A stretch of 64,000 nucleotides of DNA from Blastococcus sp. TF02A-26 (GTDB taxonomy: Bacteria > Actinomycetota > Actinomycetes > Mycobacteriales > Geodermatophilaceae). The stretch's first letter is position 1; the number at the start of each line of letters is the position of its first letter. The DNA lies in assembly GCF_003319125.1 (NCBI RefSeq), contig NZ_QOHG01000007.1, positions 1 through 64,000 of the forward strand, given 5' to 3'. Below, in pieces: positions 1 to 7,996 of this stretch. The notes under the pieces are model-generated. The model saw only the letters and a list, made by a program, of their open reading frames with translations. It searched no databases and was not told the DNA's origin. A program made the translations under genes and the position numbers.

Positions 1-53
1 GGCGTTAGCGTGGGCCACAGAGACCTCCGGTTGGGAACGGCGACGTCAAGCAC
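1..53 (-). CDS. partial gene, 5' end only, unknown product
   Basis: A minus-strand GTG at 53-51 is preceded by AGGAG five bases upstream, and its frame stays open for 17 codons to the window edge (VLDVAVPNRRSLWPTLT). The start loosely resembles HisG N-termini of the form LxVAxPNKGxL, but too little is present to assign a function. It lies 75 bases downstream of the sigma-like gene on the same strand, so co-transcription is possible. An 11-bp inverted repeat (GAGACCTCCGG at 20-30, CCGGAGGTCTC at 65-75) encloses the ribosome binding site and start codon. Confidence 0.35.
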   Translation of the reverse strand, partial: MLDVAVPNRRSLWPTLT

Positions 54-128
54 CGCCACTCCTTCCGGAGGTCTCCTTGTTGATCAAGCCGCCACGCCGA
101 CTGTCAACAACGTCCCTGGTTGCGACAG

Positions 129-1208
129 CTAGTCGACCAGCTCGGCCAGCTGGGTCTTGAGCGCCCGCTCGACCCGGTCGGCGTGCACGTTCATGTTGCG
201 CACCGAGGTGCCGAGCTCGGCCGACAGCTGGGTCTTGGTGACCCCGCCCCAGGTCGTCAGGTACCAGGTGGCCCAGCCCAGCACGTTGGGCTGTCCGGCC
301 CGCTGCTCGGGACGGGCGGCCGGATCGGGTGCGCAGGCGGCGGTCAGGGCGTGCGACAGCAGGGTCTGCTCCGCCTCGCCCATGATCTCGTCCGGCGCCT
401 CGTGGCTGTCGGGGATGAGGACCTCGGCGGCGTCGGGCGCGCCGTCCAGCGACTGCAGGTTGCGCAGCCCGTTGAGGGTCGCCACGGTCTGGGAGTTGCG
501 GCGCAGCGTGGCCACGCTCTGCCCCATGTAGGCGGCGAGCTCCTTCTCCGAGGGGCGGCGCTGGTGCTCGGCGACGAACGCCGCGATCGCCTTCTGCTGC
601 TTGTGCTCGGTGTCGGCGGCGGTGCGGCCGTGGGCGGCGCGGCCCAGGTCGTGCACCCACTTCGACAGCTGCGTGGCGAGGAAGGCCCCGAACGGGACGC
701 CCTTGGTCTCGTCGTACTGGCCGACGGCCTTGAGGATCCACTCGGCCACCTGCTGGGCCAGGTCGTCGGGGTCGGGCAGGTGGAGGCGGATCGTGCTCAT
801 GTTGCGCTGCAGGCGCTTGAGGCTGACCGGCCCGTAGTGGCGGCACAGGTCGTCGAGGAAGGCCGGCGGCAGGTCGCGCGGAGCGCGGCGGCGGACGTCG
901 GCCTCGGCGCGCAGGCCCACCGTGGTGATGCCCCGCCCGGCGCACCAGGCGCGGATCCAGTCGGCCAGCACCGGGCCCTGGCCGCAGGCGCCGTCGACGC
1001 GGTACAGCCCCTCGCCGGCGTCGAAGCTCACGGTGACCGCGTCGGGCAGGTCGGCGCGGAACTCGGCCAGCGGCAGCTCGCGGTCGACACGGAAGTGCAC
1101 CCGGTCCCGGGGGGTGATCGGGACACGGGCGAAGCCCTCCGCCTCGGGGAGGCCGCCGAAGACCAGCGGCTGGCGGATGCGCTCTGCGGACGGGATGGCG
1201 GTGGTCAC
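129..1208 (-). CDS. atypical sigma-70 family protein
   Basis: A 359-residue protein starting at GTG with GGAG eight bases upstream. Residues ~160-205 resemble sigma region 2 (YDETKGVPFGAFLATQLSKWVHDLGR, in short pieces: a helix pattern like FDPxxGxxFxTYA), residues ~215-250 resemble region 3 (RRPSEKELAAYMG), and residues ~310-355 could be a weak region 4 helix-turn-helix (KTQLSAELGTSVRNMN). The first ~140 residues match nothing I recognise. It is longer than FliA (about 240-330) and its region 4 is poor, so it may be a divergent sigma factor or an anti-sigma-like decoy. It flanks the flagellar island, facing away from it. Known: sigma region layout. Inferred: a role in motility or a related developmental switch. 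Confidence 0.6.
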   Translation of the reverse strand: MTTAIPSAERIRQPLVFGGLPEAEGFARVPITPRDRVHFRVDRELPLAEFRADLPDAVTVSFDAGEGLYRVDGACGQGPVLADWIRAWCAGRGITTVGLRAEADVRRRAPRDLPPAFLDDLCRHYGPVSLKRLQRNMSTIRLHLPDPDDLAQQVAEWILKAVGQYDETKGVPFGAFLATQLSKWVHDLGRAAHGRTAADTEHKQQKAIAAFVAEHQRRPSEKELAAYMGQSVATLRRNSQTVATLNGLRNLQSLDGAPDAAEVLIPDSHEAPDEIMGEAEQTLLSHALTAACAPDPAARPEQRAGQPNVLGWATWYLTTWGGVTKTQLSAELGTSVRNMNVHADRVERALKTQLAELVD

Positions 1209-1309
1209 TGGCTGCTCCGGGGAAGAGAGGACGCGGTCAGGTCCGGGGCGGCCTCCCTGCAGGGGCCCGCCACGAGCGTGCGAGCGGTGGGGGCAGGGAG
1301 GTCCTTCGA

Positions 1310-1810
1310 TCAGGCGAGGACGTGCTCGGCGGCCGGGACGGCGCGCGGCGCGGGGACGACGGTCTCGGCACCGACGCCGAGGCTGGCCATGAGACCGGCG
1401 GCGGCGGCACGCTCGGCGGGACCGGGCTCGGCGCAGTAGACCGGCATGTGGTCGTAGAGCGTGGTGAAGAGGTCGCTCACGAACGCGTAGGCGGCCTGCG
1501 CCTGCGGGGAGAAGCGGGCCACACCGGCCCGCGGGCCGAGCTCGACGCCCACGGTGACGCGCACGGTGCGCTCGTCCTTGCCCAGGCCGGTCACCGCGAC
1601 GGCGACGTCGGGGTGGGCGGCCGCCAGCGCGGCCAGACCGGCGAGGCAGCGGCGAGCGGAGCCGCGCCGCGGGCGCAGGGCCACGTGCACGACGACCGTG
1701 TCGACGTCGTCGGCCAGGTCGGCGGCTCGGGCCGGCTCGAGATCGTCCGTCGGCGAGGTCGTCAGGTCGACGGTGTCGGCCGGGACGGCCTGGTCAGCGC
1801 TGCGGTACAT
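1310..1810 (-). CDS. hypothetical protein between csrA and sigma-like gene
   Basis: A 166-residue protein. I chose the ATG at 1810 because AAGGGGG sits upstream at good distance; the open frame extends further upstream, but that extension has basic, out-of-frame-like composition. Residues ~35-100 suggest an alpha/beta fold (DTVVVHVALRP, then DVAVAVTGLGKDERTVRVTVGVEL), followed by an amphipathic helix with aromatic residues (AYAFVSDLFTTLYDHMPVY). No catalytic motif is visible. It is co-directional with csrA 199 bases upstream and with the sigma-like gene 101 bases downstream, so a regulatory role is conceivable but unsupported. Confidence 0.6.
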   Translation of the reverse strand: MYRSADQAVPADTVDLTTSPTDDLEPARAADLADDVDTVVVHVALRPRRGSARRCLAGLAALAAAHPDVAVAVTGLGKDERTVRVTVGVELGPRAGVARFSPQAQAAYAFVSDLFTTLYDHMPVYCAEPGPAERAAAAGLMASLGVGAETVVPAPRAVPAAEHVLA

Positions 1811-2009
1811 GGATATCGCCCCCTTGTCGTGCTTGGGGGCAACTCTGGCGCATGACGACGCCGACACCGACACAAGACTCGCTGTGCCCGACGCAATGTG
1901 CGGGGTCAGCTTCGGCAGTTCTTGCCCGTGTTGCTGCCTCGCGCACGCCCGACCACCCAGCGGATGGCAACTACCGCCAACCGGAGAGTGGCCGGGCCGT
2001 GCACATGCG
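1811..2009. other. intergenic region without a supported gene
   Basis: About 200 bases between csrA and the hypothetical gene. It is less GC-rich than its flanks and probably holds the hypothetical gene's promoter, but I see no clear promoter pair, hairpin or ORF with a ribosome binding site. Confidence 0.4.
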
Positions 2010-2300
2010 TCAGGCGGTCGGAGCCTGCACCGGTGCCTGCGGGCTGGCACCGCCGTCGGCGGGCGCCGTGGCCGGCGTGGGGGCGAACGCCGCGAGCGCG
2101 CCGAGGGTGTCGGCGGTGACCTGGGCCGCGAGGAGGTTGGCCTCGGCGATCTGCCGGTAGACCTCCTCGCGGTGGATGGTCACCTCGCGGGGCGCCTTGA
2201 AGCCCAGCCGGACGGTGCCGCCCCGGACCTCGACGACGTGCACCTCGATGTCGTCGCCGATCCGGATCGTCTCGCCGACGCTGCGGGTGAGTGTGAGCAT
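2010..2300 (-). CDS. csrA: CsrA translational regulator
   Basis: A 96-residue CsrA. The N-terminal ~60 residues are the canonical beta-swapped dimer: MLTLTRSVGETIRIGDDI, then VEVRGGTVRLGFKAPREVTIHREEVY, including the GFxAP segment and the Arg of the RNA-binding strand. The tail (~65-96) is a Pro/Ala-rich extension not needed for the fold. CsrA binds ANGGA motifs, often over a Shine-Dalgarno, and represses translation. Here it follows fliW, its known protein antagonist, and the flagellin leader carries two ANGGA motifs. GGAGGGG precedes the ATG. The gene may have its own promoter overlapping the fliW stop codon. Confidence 0.95.
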   Translation of the reverse strand: MLTLTRSVGETIRIGDDIEVHVVEVRGGTVRLGFKAPREVTIHREEVYRQIAEANLLAAQVTADTLGALAAFAPTPATAPADGGASPQAPVQAPTA

Positions 2301-2381
2301 GGGAACCCCTCCATGGGTTGTCGTGGCCTCCGTGGCATCCCGCGGGTCGCGGGCACTGGGCGCGTGGGCGCGCCGAGGTTG

Positions 2382-2389
2382 TTATCGGC
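2382..2389 (-). promoter_or_regulatory. candidate FliA-type -10 element for csrA
   Basis: On the minus strand GCCGATAA, an exact flagellar-sigma -10, overlaps the fliW stop codon 81 bases before the csrA start. Fifteen bases upstream is TCCCA, which matches the local TCAA(G/C) -35 only in its first two bases, so the call rests on the -10. Confidence 0.35.
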
Positions 2390-2786
2390 GCAGTGGCCGC
2401 CGGATGGGATGAGTGGCGTCGGTGAGCACCACCTGGGTCGCGCGCCAGGTGGCCGGGTTGACCACCACCGGTGCCCGGAGGTTGGCGGTCGCGGCCGCCG
2501 CACCCTCCGGGGGAACCGTCACGAGACAGAACAGCTGGGCGTCCGCGGGGTCGGTCAGCCCCAGGTCCGCGCAGACGGACCGGGGCAGCTCGGGCGCGTA
2601 GTCCGGGAAGTACCGGGCCGGGGCGATGGCCAGGAACCGCGGACCGTCGGCGTCGAGCGACTGCAGCCAGTAGAGCAACCCGTCCCCGTCCGCCGTGACG
2701 AGCACGTAGTCACGGTGGTCGGGGAAGCCGGGCACCGGCTGCACCATGCCCAGGAGTGGCAGGGTGGCGACGGGGGCGAGCGTCAC
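2382..2786 (-). CDS. fliW: FliW flagellar assembly factor
   Basis: A 134-residue FliW, the usual length. FliW binds flagellin, and when flagellin is secreted the freed FliW sequesters CsrA and relieves repression of flagellin translation. Recognisable features are the GMxQPVPGFPDHRDYVLV opening, the LYWLQSLDADGPRFLAIAP core (family: F-WLQSLDDPxLAFVVxxP), a conserved Asp-rich middle (LTDPADAQLFCLVTVP) and the NLRAPVVVNPATWRATQVVL segment (family: NLLAPLVVN). It starts at GTG with CCGGAG upstream. It lies between flgL (58 bases) and csrA, the classic order. Confidence 0.95.
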   Translation of the reverse strand: MTLAPVATLPLLGMVQPVPGFPDHRDYVLVTADGDGLLYWLQSLDADGPRFLAIAPARYFPDYAPELPRSVCADLGLTDPADAQLFCLVTVPPEGAAAATANLRAPVVVNPATWRATQVVLTDATHPIRRPLRR

Positions 2787-2844
2787 GATGCGACTCCGGG
2801 GACGGCGGGACGGGGGGTGGCGCGCGCCGCAGGGGGGGCGGCGC

Positions 2845-3777
2845 TCATCGGAGGAAGTCCAGCAGCGTCGGCTGGATCGCCTTGGCGGTCGCGCCGAGGG
2901 CGGCCTCGTAGCCGGTCCGCTGCATGTTGATCTCCATGATCGTCTTCGGCAGGTCGACGTCCTCGACGTCGGCCAGCTGGCCCTTGAGCGTCAGCTGCAG
3001 GTCGGTGTTGACCTCCTGGGCGGACCGCATCCGCGCGGAGCGGGCACCGATGTCGGCCGAGGCGGACAGGAGCCGGCTGACGGCCTTGTCCAGGTCGGCG
3101 AGGTCGGTCTTCAGGTCGGTCGGGTCAGTCCCGGCGCTGAGCACGTGGCCGGCGATGTCGCCGACGAGCGCGAAGAGGTCCCGCCCGGCCGCCTGGTCGC
3201 CGAAGACCTCCGGCCCCGTGAGGTCGACGCGGATCACCTCGGTGTCGGACACCCGCCGCAGCTGGGGCACGGTCATGTCGGTGACCACCCCGCCGATCGT
3301 CGCGAGCCCGCCGACGCCGACGAAGGCACCGCTGGCGTCGTAGGCCTGGGACCCACCGGTCGCCCCGCCGAAGACCGGTCGGCCGTCGATGGTCTGGTTC
3401 GCCAGCCCGAGGAGGCTCTCCCGCAGCGAGGTGACCTCCGTGGAGATCGCCAGTGCCGAGTTGCCCTGCATGGACCCGGTGTTGAGGCCCTGGACGGTCA
3501 GGTCCCGGACCTTCCGCACCTGGGCCAGGATCGTGGTCAGTGCGGTGTCGGCAGCGTCGAGCCAGCCCTTGCCGTCGGAGATGTTGCGGGCCTGCTGCTC
3601 GACGGCGGCGGTGTTCTGCCGCACCTGCATCGCCTTGTTGGTCCCGGTCGGCGAGTCCGAGGGCGCGTTGAGCTGGCGGCCGGAGGTCAGCTGCTGCTGC
3701 AGCTTGCCCATCCGCTCCAGGTTCTGGTTGAGGCCGAGGAGGCTGGTCTGCGCGACGGCCCGCTGGGTGATCCTCAT
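2845..3777 (-). CDS. flgL: FlgL hook-filament junction protein
   Basis: A 310-residue hook-associated protein 3, which joins the FlgK ring to the filament. The N-terminal helix has the flagellin-like pattern (MRITQRAVAQTSLLGLNQNL, then LTSGRQLNAPSDSPTG), and the C-terminus ends with the paired helix DVEDVDLPKTIMEINMQRTGY. Its ATG overlaps the flgK stop codon by four bases (ATGA), showing translational coupling. It is the third gene of flgN-flgK-flgL-fliW. Confidence 0.95.
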   Translation of the reverse strand: MRITQRAVAQTSLLGLNQNLERMGKLQQQLTSGRQLNAPSDSPTGTNKAMQVRQNTAAVEQQARNISDGKGWLDAADTALTTILAQVRKVRDLTVQGLNTGSMQGNSALAISTEVTSLRESLLGLANQTIDGRPVFGGATGGSQAYDASGAFVGVGGLATIGGVVTDMTVPQLRRVSDTEVIRVDLTGPEVFGDQAAGRDLFALVGDIAGHVLSAGTDPTDLKTDLADLDKAVSRLLSASADIGARSARMRSAQEVNTDLQLTLKGQLADVEDVDLPKTIMEINMQRTGYEAALGATAKAIQPTLLDFLR

Positions 3778-5189
3778 CAGCGACCCACCACGCCCATGCC
3801 GTTGATCAGCGTGTTGAGCGCCTCGTCGATCGCGGTGACCAGGCGGGCCGCGGCCGAGTAGGCGTGCTGGTAGGACATCATGTTGGTCATCTCCTCGTCG
3901 AGGTTGACCCCGGAGACGGACTCGCGCGCCGCGTCGACCTGGTCGCGGACCACGGTCTGCACCGCGAGGTCGCGCTCGGCGACCGCGGAGTTCACGCCCA
4001 GGCCGACGATCATCTTCCGGTAGGTCGAGTCGACGCCGCCGGCGGCCAGGGACAGCTTGAACATGGCGTCGGCGTTGTCGCCGTTGGCCGTGAACACGCC
4101 ACCGGGCAGCGCCCTCGCCGCGGCGATGCCCCGGGGGTCGGTCATCGTCACAGTGATGGTGGCCGCCGTGATCGTGCTGCCGGTGGAGGGCCCGAGGAGG
4201 TCGACGCCGGGCTGGCCGTCCAGATCCAGACCGGCCTTGTGCTGGGTGTTCACCGCCGCCGCCAGGTCGGCCGCGATGGTGTCGAGCTCGGCCCGGTACC
4301 GGGGCACGATCGTCGTCATCACCTTCACCTGCCCCTCGGCGGTGCCGCCGACGGAGAGGGTCGAGCCGCCGGGGTCGGTCACCAGGCGCGGCGGGTCGGT
4401 GATCGCGTCGCCGGGGGCCGTGGCGCCGGCCAGGCGGACGGCGATGGCGGTGTTCCCGCTGACCAGCGACGTCCCGCCGACCGACACGTTGAGCACGCCG
4501 TCGTGGCCGCGGGTGGCCGTCGCCCCGACCTGCTGGGACAGCTTGAACACCAGGGCGTCGCGCTCGTCGCTGAGTTCGTTGACCGGGATCCCGCTGAGGG
4601 TGCCCAGCTTGATCTTCTGGTTGAGGTCGGCGATGGACGTCGTCGTGGCGTTGACGTCGGCCACCATGGACTCCAGCGAGGCGTGGGTGTCCTCCCACTG
4701 CTTGTCCAGGCTGGTGGCCGTGGTGCGGATGCCGGCCGCGAGCGTCTTCAGCCGCTCGATGGCCTGGCTGCGTGCGGCCAGGTTCTTCTCGGTCGGATTG
4801 TTGGCGACGTCGCTGAAGCCGCTCCACACGTCGGCCATCATCTTCTGGATGCCCGTGTTGCCGGGCTCGCGGAAGGCCTGCTCGACCTGTGTGTAGGCCT
4901 GGCTCTCGACGGTGAGACGGGCCGTGGTCGCCGTCTCCAGCCGGCCGCGGGCCTCGAGGAAGGCGTCCCGGATGCGGATGACGCTGTCGGAGTCGACGCC
5001 GGAGCCGATCCCGTCGCTCACCGCGTGGATCGCCGGGACGGTGGAGCCGTTCATCGACGACTGCTCGACCCGCTGACGCGAGTAGCCGTCGGTGTTGACG
5101 TTGGAGATGTTCTGCCCGGTCACGTCGAGGCCGCGCTGGGCCGCCCACAGCGCGGTCGAGGCGCGGGCGAGGCCGCCGAACGTACTCAC
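3777..5189 (-). CDS. flgK: FlgK hook-associated protein 1
   Basis: A 470-residue HAP1, a little shorter than the usual ~500-550. It polymerises as the first ring on the hook tip. N-terminal rod-type motif: ALWAAQRGLDVTGQNISNVN followed by TDGYSRQRVE (residues ~13-40). The middle carries a coiled region (AYTQVEQAFREPGNTGIQKMM) and a beta-rich variable domain. The C-terminal helix holds LDEEMTNMMSYQHAYSAAARL. I chose the GTG at 5189 because it overlaps the flgN stop as GTGA and fits the family N-terminus; the open frame upstream is flgN read out of frame. Confidence 0.95.
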   Translation of the reverse strand: MSTFGGLARASTALWAAQRGLDVTGQNISNVNTDGYSRQRVEQSSMNGSTVPAIHAVSDGIGSGVDSDSVIRIRDAFLEARGRLETATTARLTVESQAYTQVEQAFREPGNTGIQKMMADVWSGFSDVANNPTEKNLAARSQAIERLKTLAAGIRTTATSLDKQWEDTHASLESMVADVNATTTSIADLNQKIKLGTLSGIPVNELSDERDALVFKLSQQVGATATRGHDGVLNVSVGGTSLVSGNTAIAVRLAGATAPGDAITDPPRLVTDPGGSTLSVGGTAEGQVKVMTTIVPRYRAELDTIAADLAAAVNTQHKAGLDLDGQPGVDLLGPSTGSTITAATITVTMTDPRGIAAARALPGGVFTANGDNADAMFKLSLAAGGVDSTYRKMIVGLGVNSAVAERDLAVQTVVRDQVDAARESVSGVNLDEEMTNMMSYQHAYSAAARLVTAIDEALNTLINGMGVVGR

Positions 5190-5671
5190 AGTGCTCCGTC
5201 CAGGGTCACGGCGCGGTTGGCGCCGGCGGTGGTGCGGCCGGAGGCCCCGTAGGTCCCGGCCGAGGGCGCGCGGACGGACAGGAGCGCCTCGTCGAGGGCG
5301 GCGAGGCCGCCCTCGATCAGGCCGCGGTTGCTGTCGGAGAGGCCGCGCAGCTCGGTCACGAGCACGAGCAGGGCCTCGTGGTGCTTGCCGAAGAGGTCGT
5401 TCCACGGCGCCGGAGCCGCATCGGCGACCTGGCGCAGCGAGGGGTTGGCGTCCAGGCCCAGCTGCACGGCGAGCGACTCGGTCACCGCCGCGCGCTCCAC
5501 CTCGAGGGTGCGCAGCTGGTCGAGGACGACCTCGATCTCGTGCGCGATGCGCGCCAGCCACCGGGTCTTGCCGGTGACGATGAGGTACTGCTTCTCCTCT
5601 GCCTTGAACAGCAGCAGGTCCAGCAGCTCCTGCTCGCGCCACAGCAACGTCGACAGGTGCTGGTAGTCCAC
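5186..5671 (-). CDS. flgN: FlgN export chaperone for FlgK/FlgL
   Basis: A 161-residue, largely helical protein of the FlgN family, which keeps FlgK and FlgL soluble and delivers them to the export gate. The N-terminal signature is HLSTLLWREQELLDLLLFK followed by EKQYLIVTGKTRWLARIAHEIE. The C-terminal helix (GLSDSNRGLIEGGLAALDEAL) matches the substrate-binding end of the family. The start is GTG with AGGGAGG upstream. Position directly before flgK-flgL supports the call. It is the first gene of the minus-strand operon, divergent from fliA. Confidence 0.9.
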   Translation of the reverse strand: MDYQHLSTLLWREQELLDLLLFKAEEKQYLIVTGKTRWLARIAHEIEVVLDQLRTLEVERAAVTESLAVQLGLDANPSLRQVADAAPAPWNDLFGKHHEALLVLVTELRGLSDSNRGLIEGGLAALDEALLSVRAPSAGTYGASGRTTAGANRAVTLDGAL

Positions 5672-5734
5672 GTCCCACCGCCTCCCTGATCCGTCGCGAG
5701 CCAGGGATCGGCCCGCGTTCTCGTCGCAGACAGG

Positions 5735-5762
5735 CCTTCGGCACCGGGCGAGGAACCCTCAA
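5735..5762 (-). promoter_or_regulatory. weak candidate FliA-type promoter for flgN operon
   Basis: On the minus strand TTGAG (5762-5758) is followed after exactly 15 bases by GCCGAAGG (5742-5735). Spacing and -10 fit the local flagellar consensus, but the -35 matches only three of five bases. It lies 63 bases upstream of the flgN start. Confidence 0.3.
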
Positions 5763-5777
5763 GCCGAGGGGCGCACG

Positions 5778-6761
5778 TTGTCAGATCTTCCCCGTGGGCC
5801 GACGGTGCCGAACGGCACACAGCGTGCCGAGAAGGGAGACGTGCGAGCAGCCCGATCTCCGGTGACCGAGCGTCCCCCGGCCGTTCCCCAGCCCCGATCG
5901 GCCCGGGCGGTGGACGACCTCGTGACCGAACACCTCCCGCTGTGTTCCTTCGCGGTCAACGCCGTCGCCTCCCGCATCTCCCTGCCGTCCCACGTCAGTC
6001 GCGAGGACCTGCTGTCCTGCGCGAAGGTGGCACTGGTCGAGGTGGCGCGGAGGTTCGACCCGTCGGCCGGCGCGACCTTCGCCACCTACGCCCTGCCGCG
6101 ACTGCAGGGTGCGGTGCTCGACGAGCTGCGCTCCGGCGACTGGGCGAGCCGCTCGGTCCGGGCCGCGGCACGTCGCACCGACGCCGCCGCCGACGCGCTG
6201 ACCATCAGCCTCGGCCGGCCGCCGACCCGCGAGGAGCTCGCCGCGAGCCTGGGCGTGCGGCAGGGCGATCTCGAGGCGCTGCAGGTCGACGTCCACCGGG
6301 CGGTGATGGTCAGCATCGACGCCGAGTCCGGTGGGGAGTCCGGGGGGCTGGACCTGCCCGACCCGGGCGAGTCGCCGGAACGGGCGCTGCTGCGCGTCGA
6401 ACGCGCCCGGTACCTGCAGCAGGCCATCCGCGAGCTGCCCGACCGCCTGGACGAGGTGGTCGAGCGGAACTTCTTCGGGGGTGAGTCGCTGACCGAGATC
6501 GCCGAGGACCTCGGGGTCACCCTGTCCCGCGTCTCGCAGATGCGCGCCCGCGCGCTCACCCTGCTGCACGCCGCGATGAGCGAGGTGTGGGAGGGCCGCG
6601 CGGTCCCCGCCGACGGCGGCGTGCGCGCCCGCAACCAGCAGCGCTCCTACGTCGACCGCGTCGCCGGCCGCAACGCCCCGCCGGCGGCATCCCCGGCGCC
6701 CGTGCCGCATCCCCGGGGCGCGCAGATCCTCAGGCGCTACGGCGCGGCCCGCCCGGCCTGA
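5778..6761 (+). CDS. fliA: FliA/WhiG-type flagellar sigma factor
   Basis: A 327-residue sigma-70 protein of the FliA/WhiG group. Region 2 is clear (REDLLSCAKVALVEVARRFD, then GATFATYALPRLQGAVLDELR), region 3 has RPPTREELAASLGVR, and region 4 has LPDRLDEVVERNFFGGESL plus the helix-turn-helix TEIAEDLGVTLSRVSQMRARAL. A basic, Pro-rich tail of ~50 residues is extra. Start choice is uncertain: TTG at 5778 has no good ribosome site, while in-frame GTG at 5841 follows GAAGGGAG very closely and would remove 21 residues. It probably recognises the TCAA(G/C)-N15-GCCG promoters found upstream of fliC, flgB and flbD. No flgM (anti-sigma) is in the window. Confidence 0.9.
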   Translation: MSDLPRGPTVPNGTQRAEKGDVRAARSPVTERPPAVPQPRSARAVDDLVTEHLPLCSFAVNAVASRISLPSHVSREDLLSCAKVALVEVARRFDPSAGATFATYALPRLQGAVLDELRSGDWASRSVRAAARRTDAAADALTISLGRPPTREELAASLGVRQGDLEALQVDVHRAVMVSIDAESGGESGGLDLPDPGESPERALLRVERARYLQQAIRELPDRLDEVVERNFFGGESLTEIAEDLGVTLSRVSQMRARALTLLHAAMSEVWEGRAVPADGGVRARNQQRSYVDRVAGRNAPPAASPAPVPHPRGAQILRRYGAARPA

Positions 6762-6778
6762 AGCAGAGAGGGACGACC

Positions 6779-7843
6779 ATGAAGGTACTCATGATGCACG
6801 CGGGTCAGGGCCCGCAGGACTACTACCGCGTGAGCGAGCCGATCAGGGCCATCCGGGCCGCCGGCCTCGGGGTCGAGATCGAGGTGCGACGCGGCATCGA
6901 GACGATGGTCCGCCCGGGCGACGACGGCGAGGTCTACGCCGCCGACGCGCGCGGCGCGGACGTCGTGGTGCTCCAGTTGCCGAAGACCGTCGCCATGCTG
7001 CAGACGATCCGCGTGCTGCAGGACCAAGGCGTCGCGGTGGTGGTCGAGATGGACGACCTGCTCAGCGCTGTCCCCTTCGGCTCGGTGGGCCACGACGCGC
7101 TCGTCCGCAAGGGCATGGCCCGGCGCGCCGCCGAATGCGCCCGCGAGGCGGACCTGGTCACCACCACGACTCCCGCGTTGCTGAAGGAGTACGCCACACA
7201 CGGCCGCGGCGCCGTCGTCCCCAACGCGATCCCCCGGCGGGTCGCCGAGCTTCCGCCCGCTTACGAGCGTCAGGCCGACGTCGTCACCATCGGCTGGACC
7301 GGAGGCGTGATCACGCACCCCTACGACCTGCAGGTGATGGGGTCCGGCCTCCAGCAGGCGTTGGACGCCACGCGAGGGCTGAGCCGGTTCTGCATCATCG
7401 GAAACGGCTGGGAGGCCCGCACCCGCCTCGGCCTCAGCGACGAGCCGGCCGTCGTGCCGTGGATGAACGACGTCGACGCCTATGCGACGGCGATCGGCGA
7501 GAACCTCGACATCGGCATCGCCCCGCTGCGCGACGACCGGTTCAACACGAGCAAGAGCTGGCTGAAGGTGCTCGAGTACGCCGCGCGGGGCGTCGCGGCC
7601 GTCCGGTCGCCGAGCCCCGAGTACGAGCGGCTGGGTCTCGGCAGACGAGCCCGCGCGCCCAAGGACTGGGCCCGCGGTCTGACGTCCGCCGTGCGGGACG
7701 CCGAGCGCCGGCGGGAGTTCGCCGCCAAGGACCGCGCCGTCGTGTTCGACCGGCACCTGACGGAGCACACGGCCCAGTCGTGGGTCGACGCGTGGCGGCG
7801 GGCCGCGGACCACCGCGCCCGCAGCCGGCGCACGTCGGCCTGA
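6779..7843 (+). CDS. GT-B glycosyltransferase, likely flagellin-modifying
   Basis: A 354-residue protein of the glycosyltransferase family 1/4 fold. The ATG at 6779 follows GAGAGGGA and gives a clean N-terminus (MKVLMMHAGQGPQDYYRV). The C-terminal donor half has IGWTGGVITH, FCIIGNGWEAR, VVPWMNDVDAYATAI and IGIAPLRDDRFNTSKSWLK followed by LEYAARGVAAV, the usual family pattern with a conserved Glu-containing EYAARG loop. No membrane segment or signal peptide. It lies 17 bases after fliA and upstream of flagellin, so flagellin glycosylation is the natural inference; donor sugar and acceptor cannot be read from sequence. Confidence 0.8.
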   Translation: MKVLMMHAGQGPQDYYRVSEPIRAIRAAGLGVEIEVRRGIETMVRPGDDGEVYAADARGADVVVLQLPKTVAMLQTIRVLQDQGVAVVVEMDDLLSAVPFGSVGHDALVRKGMARRAAECAREADLVTTTTPALLKEYATHGRGAVVPNAIPRRVAELPPAYERQADVVTIGWTGGVITHPYDLQVMGSGLQQALDATRGLSRFCIIGNGWEARTRLGLSDEPAVVPWMNDVDAYATAIGENLDIGIAPLRDDRFNTSKSWLKVLEYAARGVAAVRSPSPEYERLGLGRRARAPKDWARGLTSAVRDAERRREFAAKDRAVVFDRHLTEHTAQSWVDAWRRAADHRARSRRTSA

Positions 7844-7907
7844 CCTCCCCGTTCCGGCGGCTACCGCACGGACGGGTGAGACCCGGGAAATCGCTGTCCC
7901 GTTCGCC

Positions 7908-7935
7908 TCAAGAACCACCGGTCGTCCGCCGTAGA
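7908..7935 (+). promoter_or_regulatory. FliA-type promoter of flagellin
   Basis: TCAAG (7908-7912), exactly 15 bases, then GCCGTAGA (7928-7935). The same layout occurs before flgB and flbD. The predicted leader to the flagellin ATG is about 60 bases. Confidence 0.65.
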
Positions 7936-7956
7936 CAACCCCGTACGGCCCGCAGC

Positions 7957-7996
7957 ACGGATGCAGCGGGATGAACATCCAGACCCCGTCCAAGGA
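7957..7996 (+). promoter_or_regulatory. predicted CsrA-binding leader of flagellin mRNA
   Basis: Two ANGGA motifs lie in the flagellin 5' leader: ACGGA at 7957-7961 and AAGGA at 7992-7996, the second inside the Shine-Dalgarno CAAGGAGGAA. The first can sit at the base of a GGATG/CATCC hairpin. Two sites, one over the ribosome binding site, is the arrangement known for the Bacillus hag leader controlled by CsrA and FliW. Confidence 0.55.

Noticed and set aside
1310-2050. Longer version of the unknown protein starting at 2050
   Set aside because: The extra 80 residues look like non-coding translation and the ATG at 1810 has a good ribosome binding site.
5759-5786. TCAAG just upstream of fliA as a FliA autoregulatory promoter
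   Set aside because: Fifteen bases on the sequence is TGTCAGAT, not GCCG-like.
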